A stretch of DNA of 64,000 nt. Source: Asaia lannensis NBRC 102526. Lineage in GTDB: Bacteria; Pseudomonadota; Alphaproteobacteria; Acetobacterales; Acetobacteraceae. Under the pieces are notes generated by a model. It saw only the letters and a program-made list of their open reading frames with translations, did not search any database and was not told the origin of the DNA. Location: the NCBI RefSeq assembly GCF_024054035.1, contig NZ_JAMXQU010000006.1, positions 62,001 to 126,000 of the forward strand, read 5' to 3'. The translations under genes and the position numbers were made by a program. Below, in pieces: positions 44,923-52,907 of the stretch (positions are counted from its first letter, which is position 1; every line of letters begins with the position of its first letter).

Positions 44923-45057
44923 TCATGGGGCGCTGCCCCATACCCGGCCGCAGGGTAGTCGCCTTCAGAAGACGGGTGTCTTTCTGGAAATCTGCTGCTG
45001 GCAGAACGGGATCGAACTGCCCCGTCACGGGTGCAAGGCAGAGCCCCGTGTACCCCC
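44923..45057. repeat. Dispersed intergenic repeat copy
   Basis: Begins TCATGGGGCGCTGCCCCATA, has GGGATCGAACTGCCCCGTCA in the middle and GGGTGCAAGGCAGAGCCCC at the end. This order and spacing parallel the copy at 61121-61240. It occupies the space between two convergent operons. Confidence 0.6.
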
Positions 45058-45093
45058 CGGACAGACGGGCGCGATGCTGGCGCCTGTCCGGGG
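45055..45093 (-). terminator. Hairpin downstream of speE
   Basis: Perfect 10-bp stem CCCCGGACAG / CTGTCCGGGG with a 19-base loop, 10 bases past the speE stop. No T-run, so a Rho-independent role is uncertain. It abuts the dispersed repeat. Confidence 0.45.
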
Positions 45094-45102
45094 AGAGGCC
45101 GA

Positions 45103-45975
45103 TCAGCCTTCCTGCTTGGGAAGGTTCTCAGCGATATAGGGTGGCAGGTTGAAGCTGCCGACGTGGATTTCCGGTGTCCAGTAGCGTGTGGTGCCCAGGA
45201 TACCGGCCGCTTCGGCGCGGGTACGCACGTCTTCCACTGACTGCTTCGTGGGGTTCACGCCCTTGGCGGCAACGCCGAGCGTCATGAAGCCACCGACATA
45301 GGTCGGGACGGCAGCAACATAGGCCGAGACATGCGGGAAGAAATTGGCGCGTCGCAGGCTGGTTTCACGCAGCTCATCGGCCTGCATGAAGGGCACGCCG
45401 CACTGGTTGACGATCAGACCCTGTGCCGAAAGGATGCGGGCGCAATCCTTGTAGAACGCGTCGGTGAAAAGCACTTCGCCCACGCCGATGGGGTCGGTCG
45501 AGTCGACGATGATGACGTCGAACGAACCGTCTTCGGCCTTGGCGACGTAATCGATGCCATCACCGACGATCACATCGGCGCGCGGGTCGTTCCAGGCATC
45601 GCCTGCAATATTGGGGAGGTGCTGCTTGGAAAGCTCGATGACCGCGCCATCGATCTCGACCATGACGGCCTTTTCGACGGTCTTGTGCTGAAGCACGCGA
45701 CGGAGCACGCCACCATCGCCAGCGCCGATGATCAGCACGCGTCTGGCATCGGGATGCGTCAGAAGCGGCACATGGGTGAGCATTTCCTGATAGACGAATT
45801 CGTCGCGCTCGGTGATCTGGATAACGCCATCGAGAACGAGCACGCGGCCGTGGAAATCGCTTTCGAAAACGACGATGTCCTGAAAATCGCTTTTGACGCG
45901 TGCCAGCTCGCGTGTGACGCGAAAACGCTGACCCCAGTCGGGGTAGAGGGTTTCGTTGATCCAGGATTCAGACAT
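45103..45975 (-). CDS. speE: Polyamine aminopropyltransferase (spermidine synthase)
   Basis: SpeE of 290 aa, transferring the aminopropyl group of decarboxylated SAM to putrescine. Family motifs are LVLDGVIQITERDEFVYQEML, the nucleotide-binding loop VLIIGAGDGGVLRRVLQH, and FDVIIVDSTDPIGVGEVLFT with the catalytic Asp. The ATG at 45975 gives the usual SWINETLYPDWGQRF start. It follows speD by 83 bases, with a strong terminator in between. The C-terminus (YIAENLPKQEG) is normal. Confidence 0.96.
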   Translation of the reverse strand: MSESWINETLYPDWGQRFRVTRELARVKSDFQDIVVFESDFHGRVLVLDGVIQITERDEFVYQEMLTHVPLLTHPDARRVLIIGAGDGGVLRRVLQHKTVEKAVMVEIDGAVIELSKQHLPNIAGDAWNDPRADVIVGDGIDYVAKAEDGSFDVIIVDSTDPIGVGEVLFTDAFYKDCARILSAQGLIVNQCGVPFMQADELRETSLRRANFFPHVSAYVAAVPTYVGGFMTLGVAAKGVNPTKQSVEDVRTRAEAAGILGTTRYWTPEIHVGSFNLPPYIAENLPKQEG

Positions 45976-45999
45976 GAGGCGGTCTCTCCCAATTTGTTC

Positions 46000-46030
46000 A
46001 AAAAAAAGGCCGGGCAACGGGCCCGGCCTT
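46000..46030 (-). terminator. Rho-independent terminator between speD and speE
   Basis: On the minus strand AAGGCCGGGC pairs with GCCCGGCCTT around CCGTT and runs into an 8-base T-tract. It lies 28 bases after the speD stop and 24 bases before the speE start. speE expression must therefore come from read-through or its own promoter. Confidence 0.9.
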
Positions 46031-46058
46031 ATCTGCTTTCAAGCGCAGCGCAACGCGC

Positions 46059-46535
46059 TCAGCCTGCAGGTGCAATCTTTTCGCGACCGCGACGCACTTC
46101 GTCAGAGACGACGCGACCAGCCTGGAAAAGACGCTGCATGACCGGAATCGTCAGATTCGGGTCGCAGGCGCCGCACATGAACACGTCCACGGCAGCAAAA
46201 TTGCGCTCGGGCCATGTGTGAATCGAGATGTGGCTTTCGGCCAGCACGATCACGCCCGACACACCGCCATTGGGCGTGAAGTGATGGAAGTGGCTGTGCA
46301 GGATTGTTGCCCCTGCGGTAACCGCTGCCTCGCAAAGCGTGGCGTCGATTGCTGCGGGATCGTCCAGGTTCGTGGCGTCCCAGAAATCGATCAGCAGGTG
46401 ATGACCGGCGAAGCGTTCACCATCACGCTCAATAAAGTAATCCTTGCACACCTCTTCATGAGATGTGTTCGATGCGACAGTCTGGTTATCTCTCGGGAGT
46501 CCCGATACCATCCCCAGTTGAGCAAGTGCGTTCAT
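46059..46535 (-). CDS. speD: S-adenosylmethionine decarboxylase proenzyme
   Basis: Class 1b AdoMetDC proenzyme of 158 aa. Self-cleavage at Glu100/Ser101 (VIVLAESHISIHTWPE) yields the pyruvoyl cofactor, and the downstream Cys in VFMCGACDP is the conserved proton donor. The N-terminal 45 residues are longer than in the shortest bacterial forms. AGAGGT precedes the ATG at 46535; a GTG one codon upstream is also possible. Supplies decarboxylated SAM to SpeE. Confidence 0.95.
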   Translation of the reverse strand: MNALAQLGMVSGLPRDNQTVASNTSHEEVCKDYFIERDGERFAGHHLLIDFWDATNLDDPAAIDATLCEAAVTAGATILHSHFHHFTPNGGVSGVIVLAESHISIHTWPERNFAAVDVFMCGACDPNLTIPVMQRLFQAGRVVSDEVRRGREKIAPAG

Positions 46536-46923
46536 CACGTACCTCTAAACCAGCAGACAGCCTGTTGGGCAACATGCCCCCTTGGGCCAAGGCCGCCCGA
46601 TTAAAGGTCATGCCCCCCCGATGCAAGGTTTTTCTGACCCGGTCACCATATTTTCTTCATAACGTTACCAAAGGCGGATCGCCAGGGTGTAGCCCCCTGC
46701 GGGAGGTGACAGATGGACGAACCCTCTTGCCCCGGGTTGGGTCCGCGGCCGGGGCACTTGTCGTGTGGCAGGCGGATCGGGAAAAACTGTGCGATAGGCC
46801 CGGAAACGGCGAGGTTTCGGCCTGCTGGCCGCTGCGCGATGCGGCTCAGGCCGGTTCAAGCTTTGCGGAGTCGCGGTGGGTCAGGCCGGGCGACATGGCA
46901 TAAAGGCCAGGAACGGAGGGCGT
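46536..46923. other. speD upstream region
   Basis: A 388-base gap on the 5' side of speD. A weak promoter match on the minus strand (TTGCAT at 46626-46621, TTTAAT at 46605-46600, spacing 15) would give a leader of about 60 bases rich in short inverted repeats such as GGCCTTGGCC. The remainder is GC-rich with no gene I can support. Confidence 0.4.
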
Positions 46924-47241
46924 TCAGCGTCGCGAGGGGGAGATGACCCTGAAAGCGCCCACATAACGCATGTCCTGCAACAGGGGCGAGCACGCCGCGT
47001 CGAGCGTTGCAAAAGCGTCTGGGTGGTCGTTGCGGAAGTTCAGATACGCCCGATGAGTCGTCCATTCGTCGATGGCAATATACTCGCCAGGCTTCTCCAG
47101 ATCGGCAATGAGCCGCGTACCGAGATAGTCGCGCACATTGCGGTAGAGGCGCGCCCATGGACCCTCAGGTCCATAGGTCGATTCGAAAATCTCGATCTGG
47201 CTCGGGACAACACTGAAAACCCGGACGATCTCGCAAGACAC
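46924..47241 (-). CDS. Antibiotic biosynthesis monooxygenase (ABM)-like protein
   Basis: Small ferredoxin-like alpha/beta barrel protein of 105 aa: IVRVFSVVPSQIEIFESTYGPEGPWARLYRN, LIADLEKPGEYIAIDEWTTHRAYLNFR and a final strand (landmarks). The pattern of a repeated beta-alpha-beta with a central EYIAIDEW strand fits ABM-domain dimers. The function of this member is unknown. It starts 5 bases after the aldolase stop, so the two are co-transcribed. Confidence 0.75.
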   Translation of the reverse strand: MSCEIVRVFSVVPSQIEIFESTYGPEGPWARLYRNVRDYLGTRLIADLEKPGEYIAIDEWTTHRAYLNFRNDHPDAFATLDAACSPLLQDMRYVGAFRVISPSRR

Positions 47242-47246
47242 GGTCT

Positions 47247-48356
47247 TCAGTCCCTCGTTGCGATGGATCTGCCCTTTGAACCCAGATCGGCAAAGGCTTC
47301 TTCAAGGCGGTCGACAATGCTCTTTTCGCCCACGCGCAGCCATTTGCGCGGGTCGTAGAACTTCTTGTAAGGCGCATCGGTCTCGGGATCGATCTGGTGC
47401 AGGAAAGCCTTGGAGTGATCCAGCACGTATTTGCCGATGCCATTGGCGAACGCAAACTGCACATCGGTATCGATGTTCATCTTGAACACGCCATAGGATA
47501 CGGCTGCGGTGATCTTGTCTTTCTCCGAGCCCGACCCGCCATGGAACACGAGGGCCAGAGGCTTGGGGCCAAGACCGGTCTTCTCGGCGACATGCTCTTG
47601 CGAATGAAGCAGGATTTCAGGGCGCAGCTGGACGTTGCCCGGCTTGTAGACGCCATGCACATTGCCGAAAGACGCAGCAACCGTGACGTGACCCAGCGGG
47701 GAGAGCCGGTTCCAGGCGGTCAGCACATCCTCAGGCTGCGTGTACAGATGGGCATTATCCTCATGATCCTCGAGATCGTGCCCGACGCCATCTTCCTCGC
47801 CGCCGGTAACGCCGAGCTCGATTTCAAGGCTGATACCCAGCTTGGCCATACGCGGCAGCAGGCGCGCACACTCTTCCAGATTGCTTTCCAGCGGCTCGGC
47901 GGAAAGGTCGATCATATGCGATGAGAAAAGCGGCGGGCGTCCGGCGGCCACTTCCTTCTCGCTCAGATCGAGCAGGCCCTCGACCCAGGGAATCAGTTTA
48001 CGGTCTGCATGATCGGTATGAAGGATCACGCAGATTCCATATTCTTTCGCCAGAAGATGGACATGATGGGCCATGGCGGCAGCGCCCAGAACACGGGCCT
48101 TGTGCTGGTCCGCCAGACCTTCGCCTGCATAGAAGCGGGCACCGCCGTTCGAACACTGCACGATCACATCGGAGTTGTTGCGCGCAGCCGCCTCAAGAAC
48201 CGCATTGACGCTGTCTGTGCCGACAACATTGACAGCCGGAAGGGCATAACCGCCTTCCTTGCAGGCCTCGATCAGGGTGAGATAGTCATCACCTGTGACA
48301 ACTCCCGGGGGCAGGGCTCGGCTGGGGCGCGACGCATTCGGGTTTGTAGGGGTCAT
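47247..48356 (-). CDS. fba: Fructose-bisphosphate aldolase, class II
   Basis: Zinc-dependent aldolase of 369 aa, class IIa (FbaA/yeast type). Visible are PAVNVVGTDSVNAVLEAA, CVILHTDHADRKLIPW (catalytic Asp and zinc His), the EIELGVTGGEEDGV loop, FGNVHGVYKPGNVQL and LVFHGGSGSEKDKI. It interconverts fructose-1,6-bisphosphate with triose phosphates; in acetic acid bacteria lacking phosphofructokinase it mainly serves gluconeogenesis (family knowledge). The start at 48356 is by homology. Confidence 0.95.
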   Translation of the reverse strand: MTPTNPNASRPSRALPPGVVTGDDYLTLIEACKEGGYALPAVNVVGTDSVNAVLEAAARNNSDVIVQCSNGGARFYAGEGLADQHKARVLGAAAMAHHVHLLAKEYGICVILHTDHADRKLIPWVEGLLDLSEKEVAAGRPPLFSSHMIDLSAEPLESNLEECARLLPRMAKLGISLEIELGVTGGEEDGVGHDLEDHEDNAHLYTQPEDVLTAWNRLSPLGHVTVAASFGNVHGVYKPGNVQLRPEILLHSQEHVAEKTGLGPKPLALVFHGGSGSEKDKITAAVSYGVFKMNIDTDVQFAFANGIGKYVLDHSKAFLHQIDPETDAPYKKFYDPRKWLRVGEKSIVDRLEEAFADLGSKGRSIATRD

Positions 48357-48619
48357 AAGGATCTCATGTCTCTGAAAACGGGTCTTCGAGGCCAATTTAT
48401 CGCGATACGGACCCGGAATGCCTAGACCTTTCCTGGACACATTGAAGTCATTCTCGTTGCAGTTTTGAATGATTGTCGCCTGGGCGACAGTTTTGCCTTG
48501 CGCTGATCGACCCGTTCGGTCAGTTCTGGGTTCTGCTTGCAGGCGGTCACCGCGTTTGCGTCTGACTGTCCTGCTCGACATCAGGCCCCTGCTCTCGATG
48601 AGATCAATGTGTCAGACGG

Positions 48620-49309
48620 ATGGACCGGTTGAATAAGAACGAAGGAAGCATCTTGCCCGAGAATGACGATACGATACGCGAGAGTGCGTCCTGCAACGCG
48701 AAGCGACGTCAGATCCTCGATGGCGCAGAGGCGATCTTTCTGGAGTCCGGTTATGAAGGCGCCTCGATGTCCCAGATCGCCTGCCGCGCAGGGGTATCGA
48801 AGGGCACGCTCTATAATCATTTCGAAAACAAGGCCGACCTGTTCGGCGCCGTGATCGAGGATCTGAGCCGTGGCAAGCTGGCCCCGGCAATCTGTCAGAG
48901 CTACCTCACCACCATGAGCTGCGAGGCTGCTTTCACGCAGCTGGCCGAACGCTTCATCACGGTTCTTCTTGAGCCTGGACCGCTGCGCCTGTACCGGATC
49001 ATCGTCGCTGAGGCCCCGCATTTTCCGGATCTGGCCGATACGTTCTGGCGTCACGGCTTCGGGCGGACGCTGAATACGGTCACGCAGTGGGTCGAGCACT
49101 GGATCGAACAGGGCGCAATCGCAACGGACGATCCCCTTTTTGCCGCAGAGCAGTTCATGGCGCTGTGTCAGACGCGCCTCGTTCAGCGCAAGCGTTTTGA
49201 ACTGCCGATCGATTGCAGTGAAGAGCAGATCCGTTCAGTGGCGGGTCGTATAGGCAGGGCCTTCATGGCGATTTACGGAACGCCGCATGACCGTCCGGCC
49301 GCATCCTGA
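48620..49309 (+). CDS. TetR/AcrR family transcriptional regulator
   Basis: Repressor-type protein of 229 aa. The N-terminal TetR helix-turn-helix is ILDGAEAIFLESGYEGASMSQIACRAGVSKGTLYNHFENKADLF. The C-terminal domain (FTQLAERFITVLLEPGPLRLYRIIVAEAPHFPDLADTFWRHG) resembles the AefR-like TetR_C group that often controls efflux pumps. It is divergent from fba with 263 bases between, but no efflux gene lies nearby, so the target is unknown. Confidence 0.88.
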   Translation: MDRLNKNEGSILPENDDTIRESASCNAKRRQILDGAEAIFLESGYEGASMSQIACRAGVSKGTLYNHFENKADLFGAVIEDLSRGKLAPAICQSYLTTMSCEAAFTQLAERFITVLLEPGPLRLYRIIVAEAPHFPDLADTFWRHGFGRTLNTVTQWVEHWIEQGAIATDDPLFAAEQFMALCQTRLVQRKRFELPIDCSEEQIRSVAGRIGRAFMAIYGTPHDRPAAS

Positions 49310-49458
49310 GACCGGCTTTCGGGCGTGATCCTGAATGACGGTATCTCGCAGGGTAAAAGGCGGCTGAATAAATATGGCGGTCGAGCGAGGGTGATTATTG
49401 CAAACGGAGTACGAGAGCGTATAGCGGGGCAAAAGAACTGCCGCTGAAGGGCTGCCCC

Positions 49459-50238
49459 ATGGTCAAATCTGCCGCCCGTTTTACCTTGTTTCTGGGGCTG
49501 GCTGTTCTGAACGGTCCGGGCCTGCCGGTTGAGGCAGAAGCTGCCGTTCCTGTCCTGCCCGTGCAGATCGTTGCGCGTTACCCGCACGATCCTTCGGCCT
49601 TTACCGAAGGGCTCCTGTATCGTGACGGGTTTCTTTACGAGAGCACGGGCCTGTCCGGTCGCTCTGTCATACGCAAGGTCGCCTTGCAGAGCGGGAAAAC
49701 CCTGAGTCAGACCACCGTGCCTGACGGTCATTTCGGTGAGGGTATCGTCGATTGGGGCAATACCCTGATCAGCATCACATGGCGCAGCGGTAACGGCTAT
49801 GTCTGGAATTTTCCGTCTCTCACCCTGAAAGATCATTTTACCTATACCGGGGAAGGCTGGGGGCTGACTCACGATTCCCATACGCTGATCATGTCGGATG
49901 GAACGTCCTGCCTGAAGCGTCTCGACCCGGTCACGCTGCATGTGATCGGACGGCTTTGCGTGACTGCCGATGGTATTGCAGTGAATAGACTGAACGAACT
50001 CGAATATATTCACGGCGAGATCTGGGCCAATATCTGGATGACACCCGAGATTGCGAGAATCGATCCCGAAACAGGTCAGGTGAAATCGTGGGTCGATCTG
50101 ACAGTTCTTGAAGAACAGGTTAATCTGGACGATCCGGATGCGGTGCCGAATGGTATCGCCTATGACCGGACAACAGACAGAGTATTCATCACTGGTAAAT
50201 ACTGGCCGTATCTTTACCAGATCAGATTTCCGGGATAG
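49459..50238 (+). CDS. Glutaminyl-peptide cyclotransferase (bacterial/plant type)
   Basis: Secreted beta-propeller enzyme of 259 aa with a signal peptide ending near VEAEAA. Diagnostic blocks are RYPHDPSAFTEGLLYRDGFLYESTGLSGRS, the catalytic Glu regions GHFGEGIVDWGN and LNELEYIHGEIWANIWMT, GWGLTHD, and DPDAVPNGIAYD with RVFITGKYWPYLYQI (landmarks). It cyclises N-terminal glutamine to pyroglutamate on exported proteins. Single gene between regulators of unrelated type. Confidence 0.88.
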   Translation: MVKSAARFTLFLGLAVLNGPGLPVEAEAAVPVLPVQIVARYPHDPSAFTEGLLYRDGFLYESTGLSGRSVIRKVALQSGKTLSQTTVPDGHFGEGIVDWGNTLISITWRSGNGYVWNFPSLTLKDHFTYTGEGWGLTHDSHTLIMSDGTSCLKRLDPVTLHVIGRLCVTADGIAVNRLNELEYIHGEIWANIWMTPEIARIDPETGQVKSWVDLTVLEEQVNLDDPDAVPNGIAYDRTTDRVFITGKYWPYLYQIRFPG

Positions 50239-50427
50239 AAGAAATAATTTGTGAAAAAATACGAACTACTACAGTCTTGATTACATAGATGTGAACAAAA
50301 AACGAAGATAAAGGTTTATTCGGACAGCAATAACGTTATGAGATGCTCTCGCGCCCTAGGTGGAGCAAGAACAACCCTCATAGCGAACGACAAGCCCTTC
50401 AGAAGACCAAGGCACCGTTCAGAACAC

Positions 50428-51216
50428 ATGGAGCGGCACGTGGCATATTCGGATAAAGACTGGCCTCAGGGCACACAGACCCTCGGTCGCGGTCTGTCGA
50501 TCATTCTGGCCGTAAAGGCTGGAGTCGACACTCTTTCCGAACTGGCTCTGGAAATCGGGTGTACGCGCAGCACGACACAGCGTCTGACTGCGGCCCTGCT
50601 CCAGCAGGGCTGGCTGCGTCTGAAATCTATGGGGCGCTACGGTCTGGGTGAGAAGCTGACAACCCTGACGACGCAGGCCCAGGCCGTGACACCGCTTCTC
50701 GGGCTTGCCACCCCGCTCCTCCAGCGTCTGAACGAGACGACGGATCGCATGGTCCATCTGGGTGTGCGCTCGGATGGCGGGGTGATCTATATCATGAGGC
50801 TGGACGGACGGACGCCGCTTTCTGTCCGTACCGGAACCGGGCAGCATGTGCCGCTTGCGCGTACAGCCGGGGGCCGTGCGCTCATTCTTGACGAGGATGA
50901 GGCAGAATGGGCGCGTCATTATCGCACCAGCTACCGCCACATGCCTGCCGGGCTATCCAGCTGGGTCAATCGCATGCGCTTTTACAGGGCATCGGATTGC
51001 GTGTTCGATCTGGAAGATGACGAGATTGGCGTTCACTGCGTCGCCGTGCCTGTACGGGATGCATCGGGGAGTATCGTTGCCTCGATCAGCATCACCGGTG
51101 GTACGGGCGATATGCCGCTCATGCGCATGAAGGCGCTGGCGCCCCAGGTGCGTCACACGGCGTCGCTGCTTTCGGCCAAGCTCGGCTGGCATGAATTCAG
51201 CGATGTCGCCGATTAG
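50428..51216 (+). CDS. IclR family transcriptional regulator
   Basis: Regulator of about 262 aa. The N-terminal winged helix has QTLGRGLSIILAVKAGVDTLSELALEIGCTRSTTQRLTAAL (landmark), and the C-terminal effector domain has YIMRLDGRTPLSVRTGTGQHVPLARTAGGRALI and GVHCVAVPVRDASG. The start at 50428 is preferred because upstream codons look non-coding, though the frame is open to 50338. No catabolic operon is adjacent, so effector and targets are unknown. Confidence 0.85.
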   Translation: MERHVAYSDKDWPQGTQTLGRGLSIILAVKAGVDTLSELALEIGCTRSTTQRLTAALLQQGWLRLKSMGRYGLGEKLTTLTTQAQAVTPLLGLATPLLQRLNETTDRMVHLGVRSDGGVIYIMRLDGRTPLSVRTGTGQHVPLARTAGGRALILDEDEAEWARHYRTSYRHMPAGLSSWVNRMRFYRASDCVFDLEDDEIGVHCVAVPVRDASGSIVASISITGGTGDMPLMRMKALAPQVRHTASLLSAKLGWHEFSDVAD

Positions 51217-51389
51217 GTGCAGGATGCGGAATGCTGGGGGATCTGTCTGAAACCCCGCATTCTGCCGCATGATTTCTCGACCACCTGTCAGAGGCTGCGG
51301 CTCGTGGTCTGAAACGCGGATCGTATGGCCGGACACGGCCCTGAGCCATATTCTTCCGTTAGTGTGGTCGTCGGTGACAGTAAGGGTGT

Positions 51390-51698
51390 TCAGTACCCTG
51401 CGTGCAGGGAAGCGAAGACCAGACGGTTGAGAACCGGCACGACGAGATATTGCAATCCGAGCAGAACCGCGAGCGGGCTCAGATCGAGCGCGCCGAATTG
51501 CGGCAGGATGGACCGTACGGGGTTGAGCACAGGCTCGACGATACGTCCCAGAAAGATCACGATATTATAGACGAAGCGGTTGCCCGGATCGAGCAGGCGA
51601 AACCCGACGAGCATGCTCATGACGCAATAGAGCAGCAACGCCCAGGTGAAGAGCTGAATCAGCATCATGATGATGTTGTAAATGGTGAGGATCAGCAA
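51390..51698 (-). CDS. YggT family membrane protein
   Basis: Protein of 102 aa with two hydrophobic domains: IQLFTWALLLYCVMSMLVGF and a second near PLAVLLGLQYLVVPVLNRLV. The family motif NRFVYNIVIFLGRIVEPVLNPVRSILPQFGALDLSP (landmark) lies between. It begins at TTG with AAGAGA upstream, which preserves the usual YggT N-terminus. Family members affect osmotic tolerance and cell division in other bacteria; the mechanism is unclear. Confidence 0.88.
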   Translation of the reverse strand: MLILTIYNIIMMLIQLFTWALLLYCVMSMLVGFRLLDPGNRFVYNIVIFLGRIVEPVLNPVRSILPQFGALDLSPLAVLLGLQYLVVPVLNRLVFASLHAGY

Positions 51699-51793
51699 AT
51701 CGGGTCTCTTTGTCAGAAGGGCTAAGGCCCCAGTCTAGCCGCGCAGGGCTGTTCGGCACAACAGGATGTGCTCTGGCTTACGGTTTGTCATTC

Positions 51794-51821
51794 TTGACTT
51801 TGATGAGAGACCGTGTAGCTT
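51794..51821 (+). promoter_or_regulatory. Likely sigma-70 promoter of tRNA-Ala
   Basis: TTGACT (51794-51799) and TAGCTT (51816-51821) with 16 bases between, ending 14 bases before the mature tRNA. The -35 box is near consensus; the -10 is weak. Confidence 0.5.
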
Positions 51822-51835
51822 TTGCAGCGTTCCGT

Positions 51836-51911
51836 GGGGCTGTAGCTCAGATGGGAGAGCGCCTCGTTCGCAATGAGGAGGTCAGGGGTTCGATTCCCCT
51901 CAGCTCCACCA
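51836..51911 (+). tRNA. tRNA-Ala (anticodon CGC)
   Basis: Complete cloverleaf of 76 bases with encoded CCA. The acceptor stem GGGGCTG pairs with CAGCTCC (one G-U). The D-arm has AGCTCAGATGGGAGAGC, the anticodon stem CCTCG/TGAGG with loop TTCGCAA gives CGC, and the T-arm is AGGGGTTCGATTCCCCT. It reads GCG alanine codons. No integrase or attachment-site duplication adjoins it. Confidence 0.97.
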
Positions 51912-51974
51912 TGGAACGCTTCCCCGTATCGCTGTTCTTGCCGAACTCTGCCCGATTGACGGTTGCGCGCCTCC

Positions 51975-52901
51975 TCAGCGTACCCAGACCTGTCCTGCGC
52001 TGAACGAAATCCAGATATCGTGCTGGGCAAACCAGTCTGCGCCCAGAAGCATGTCGGCATCGTCGCGCATATCCGAGACGGTAAGAACCGGGTTTGTCCA
52101 GACAGGGTTGCCGCTTCCGGGTTTTTCCTCCTGAAGATGCAGGGCATGGAAATGATGCCAGTGATACCAGCGCGCATTCAGATCCACACCGCTCGTCACC
52201 CCTCCCTGATCGCGTCGCAGCACATCGTCGGAAATACCCATGGAATGGGCGAACCTGCGTGACAGGATATGCGAGCGCGCCCCGCTATCCACCAGAGCCA
52301 GACCGTCATGGCCATCGAGTGTGAAAGACAGGGTCAGGCGTGTTCCTTCACGTCTGGCACGCAGCGTCGTGTAGCCAGCGGGCCAGGCAGGTGCAGCCAG
52401 GCAGCGCCCGTCGCCGGGGACGGCACGCCAGAGCGTAAGGCGCTGTCGGGGCACATTGAATTCAATATCCATGCCATGCAGCAGATCCACACCCATCAGT
52501 CCCGCGACGGGCGGTGTCAGCGACGGCAGGCCGGGCAGGGCGCCCAGGGGGATGGAGCGTTGACCGAGCGGAATGGTGCCAAGTGCAAGCGAGCGTATCA
52601 GCATATTCGGGGCAAGCTGACCGCGCCCGTTTGGCCCCTGGATAACGGTCGCATGGGCCGGGTCGGGCGTAAGACGCAGCGCCGCTGCCGCTTCGGGGAT
52701 AATCAGGCTGCCTTCGGACCCCGTATCGACAATGAACCGTGCCTGACGGCCATCCAGCACGACCGGCGCATTGAGAAACAGCCCGTCATTATGGAGCGGA
52801 ATATCGGCAATACGCTGCGGTGCGCAGGGCGCAGACCAGGCCCGGGCGATCGACAGACCTGTCGTAAAGGCAAGGAACAGGGCGGGGAGAAGGCGCGGCA
52901 T
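51975..52901 (-). CDS. Retropepsin-like aspartic protease with two catalytic lobes
   Basis: Exported protein of 308 aa (signal peptide about residues 1-24). It has two retropepsin-type lobes in one chain. Lobe 1 has [12 protein letters not shown] (Asp59-Thr-Gly) and the second motif [18 protein letters not shown]. Lobe 2 has [14 protein letters not shown] (Asp205-Ser-Gly) and [18 protein letters not shown]. Both catalytic triplets are intact, so it could work as a monomer, like pepsin. Substrate unknown. Six bases downstream of xerC on the same strand, hence co-transcribed. Confidence 0.85.
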   Translation of the reverse strand: MPRLLPALFLAFTTGLSIARAWSAPCAPQRIADIPLHNDGLFLNAPVVLDGRQARFIVDTGSEGSLIIPEAAAALRLTPDPAHATVIQGPNGRGQLAPNMLIRSLALGTIPLGQRSIPLGALPGLPSLTPPVAGLMGVDLLHGMDIEFNVPRQRLTLWRAVPGDGRCLAAPAWPAGYTTLRARREGTRLTLSFTLDGHDGLALVDSGARSHILSRRFAHSMGISDDVLRRDQGGVTSGVDLNARWYHWHHFHALHLQEEKPGSGNPVWTNPVLTVSDMRDDADMLLGADWFAQHDIWISFSAGQVWVR

Positions 52902-52907
52902 GACAAT

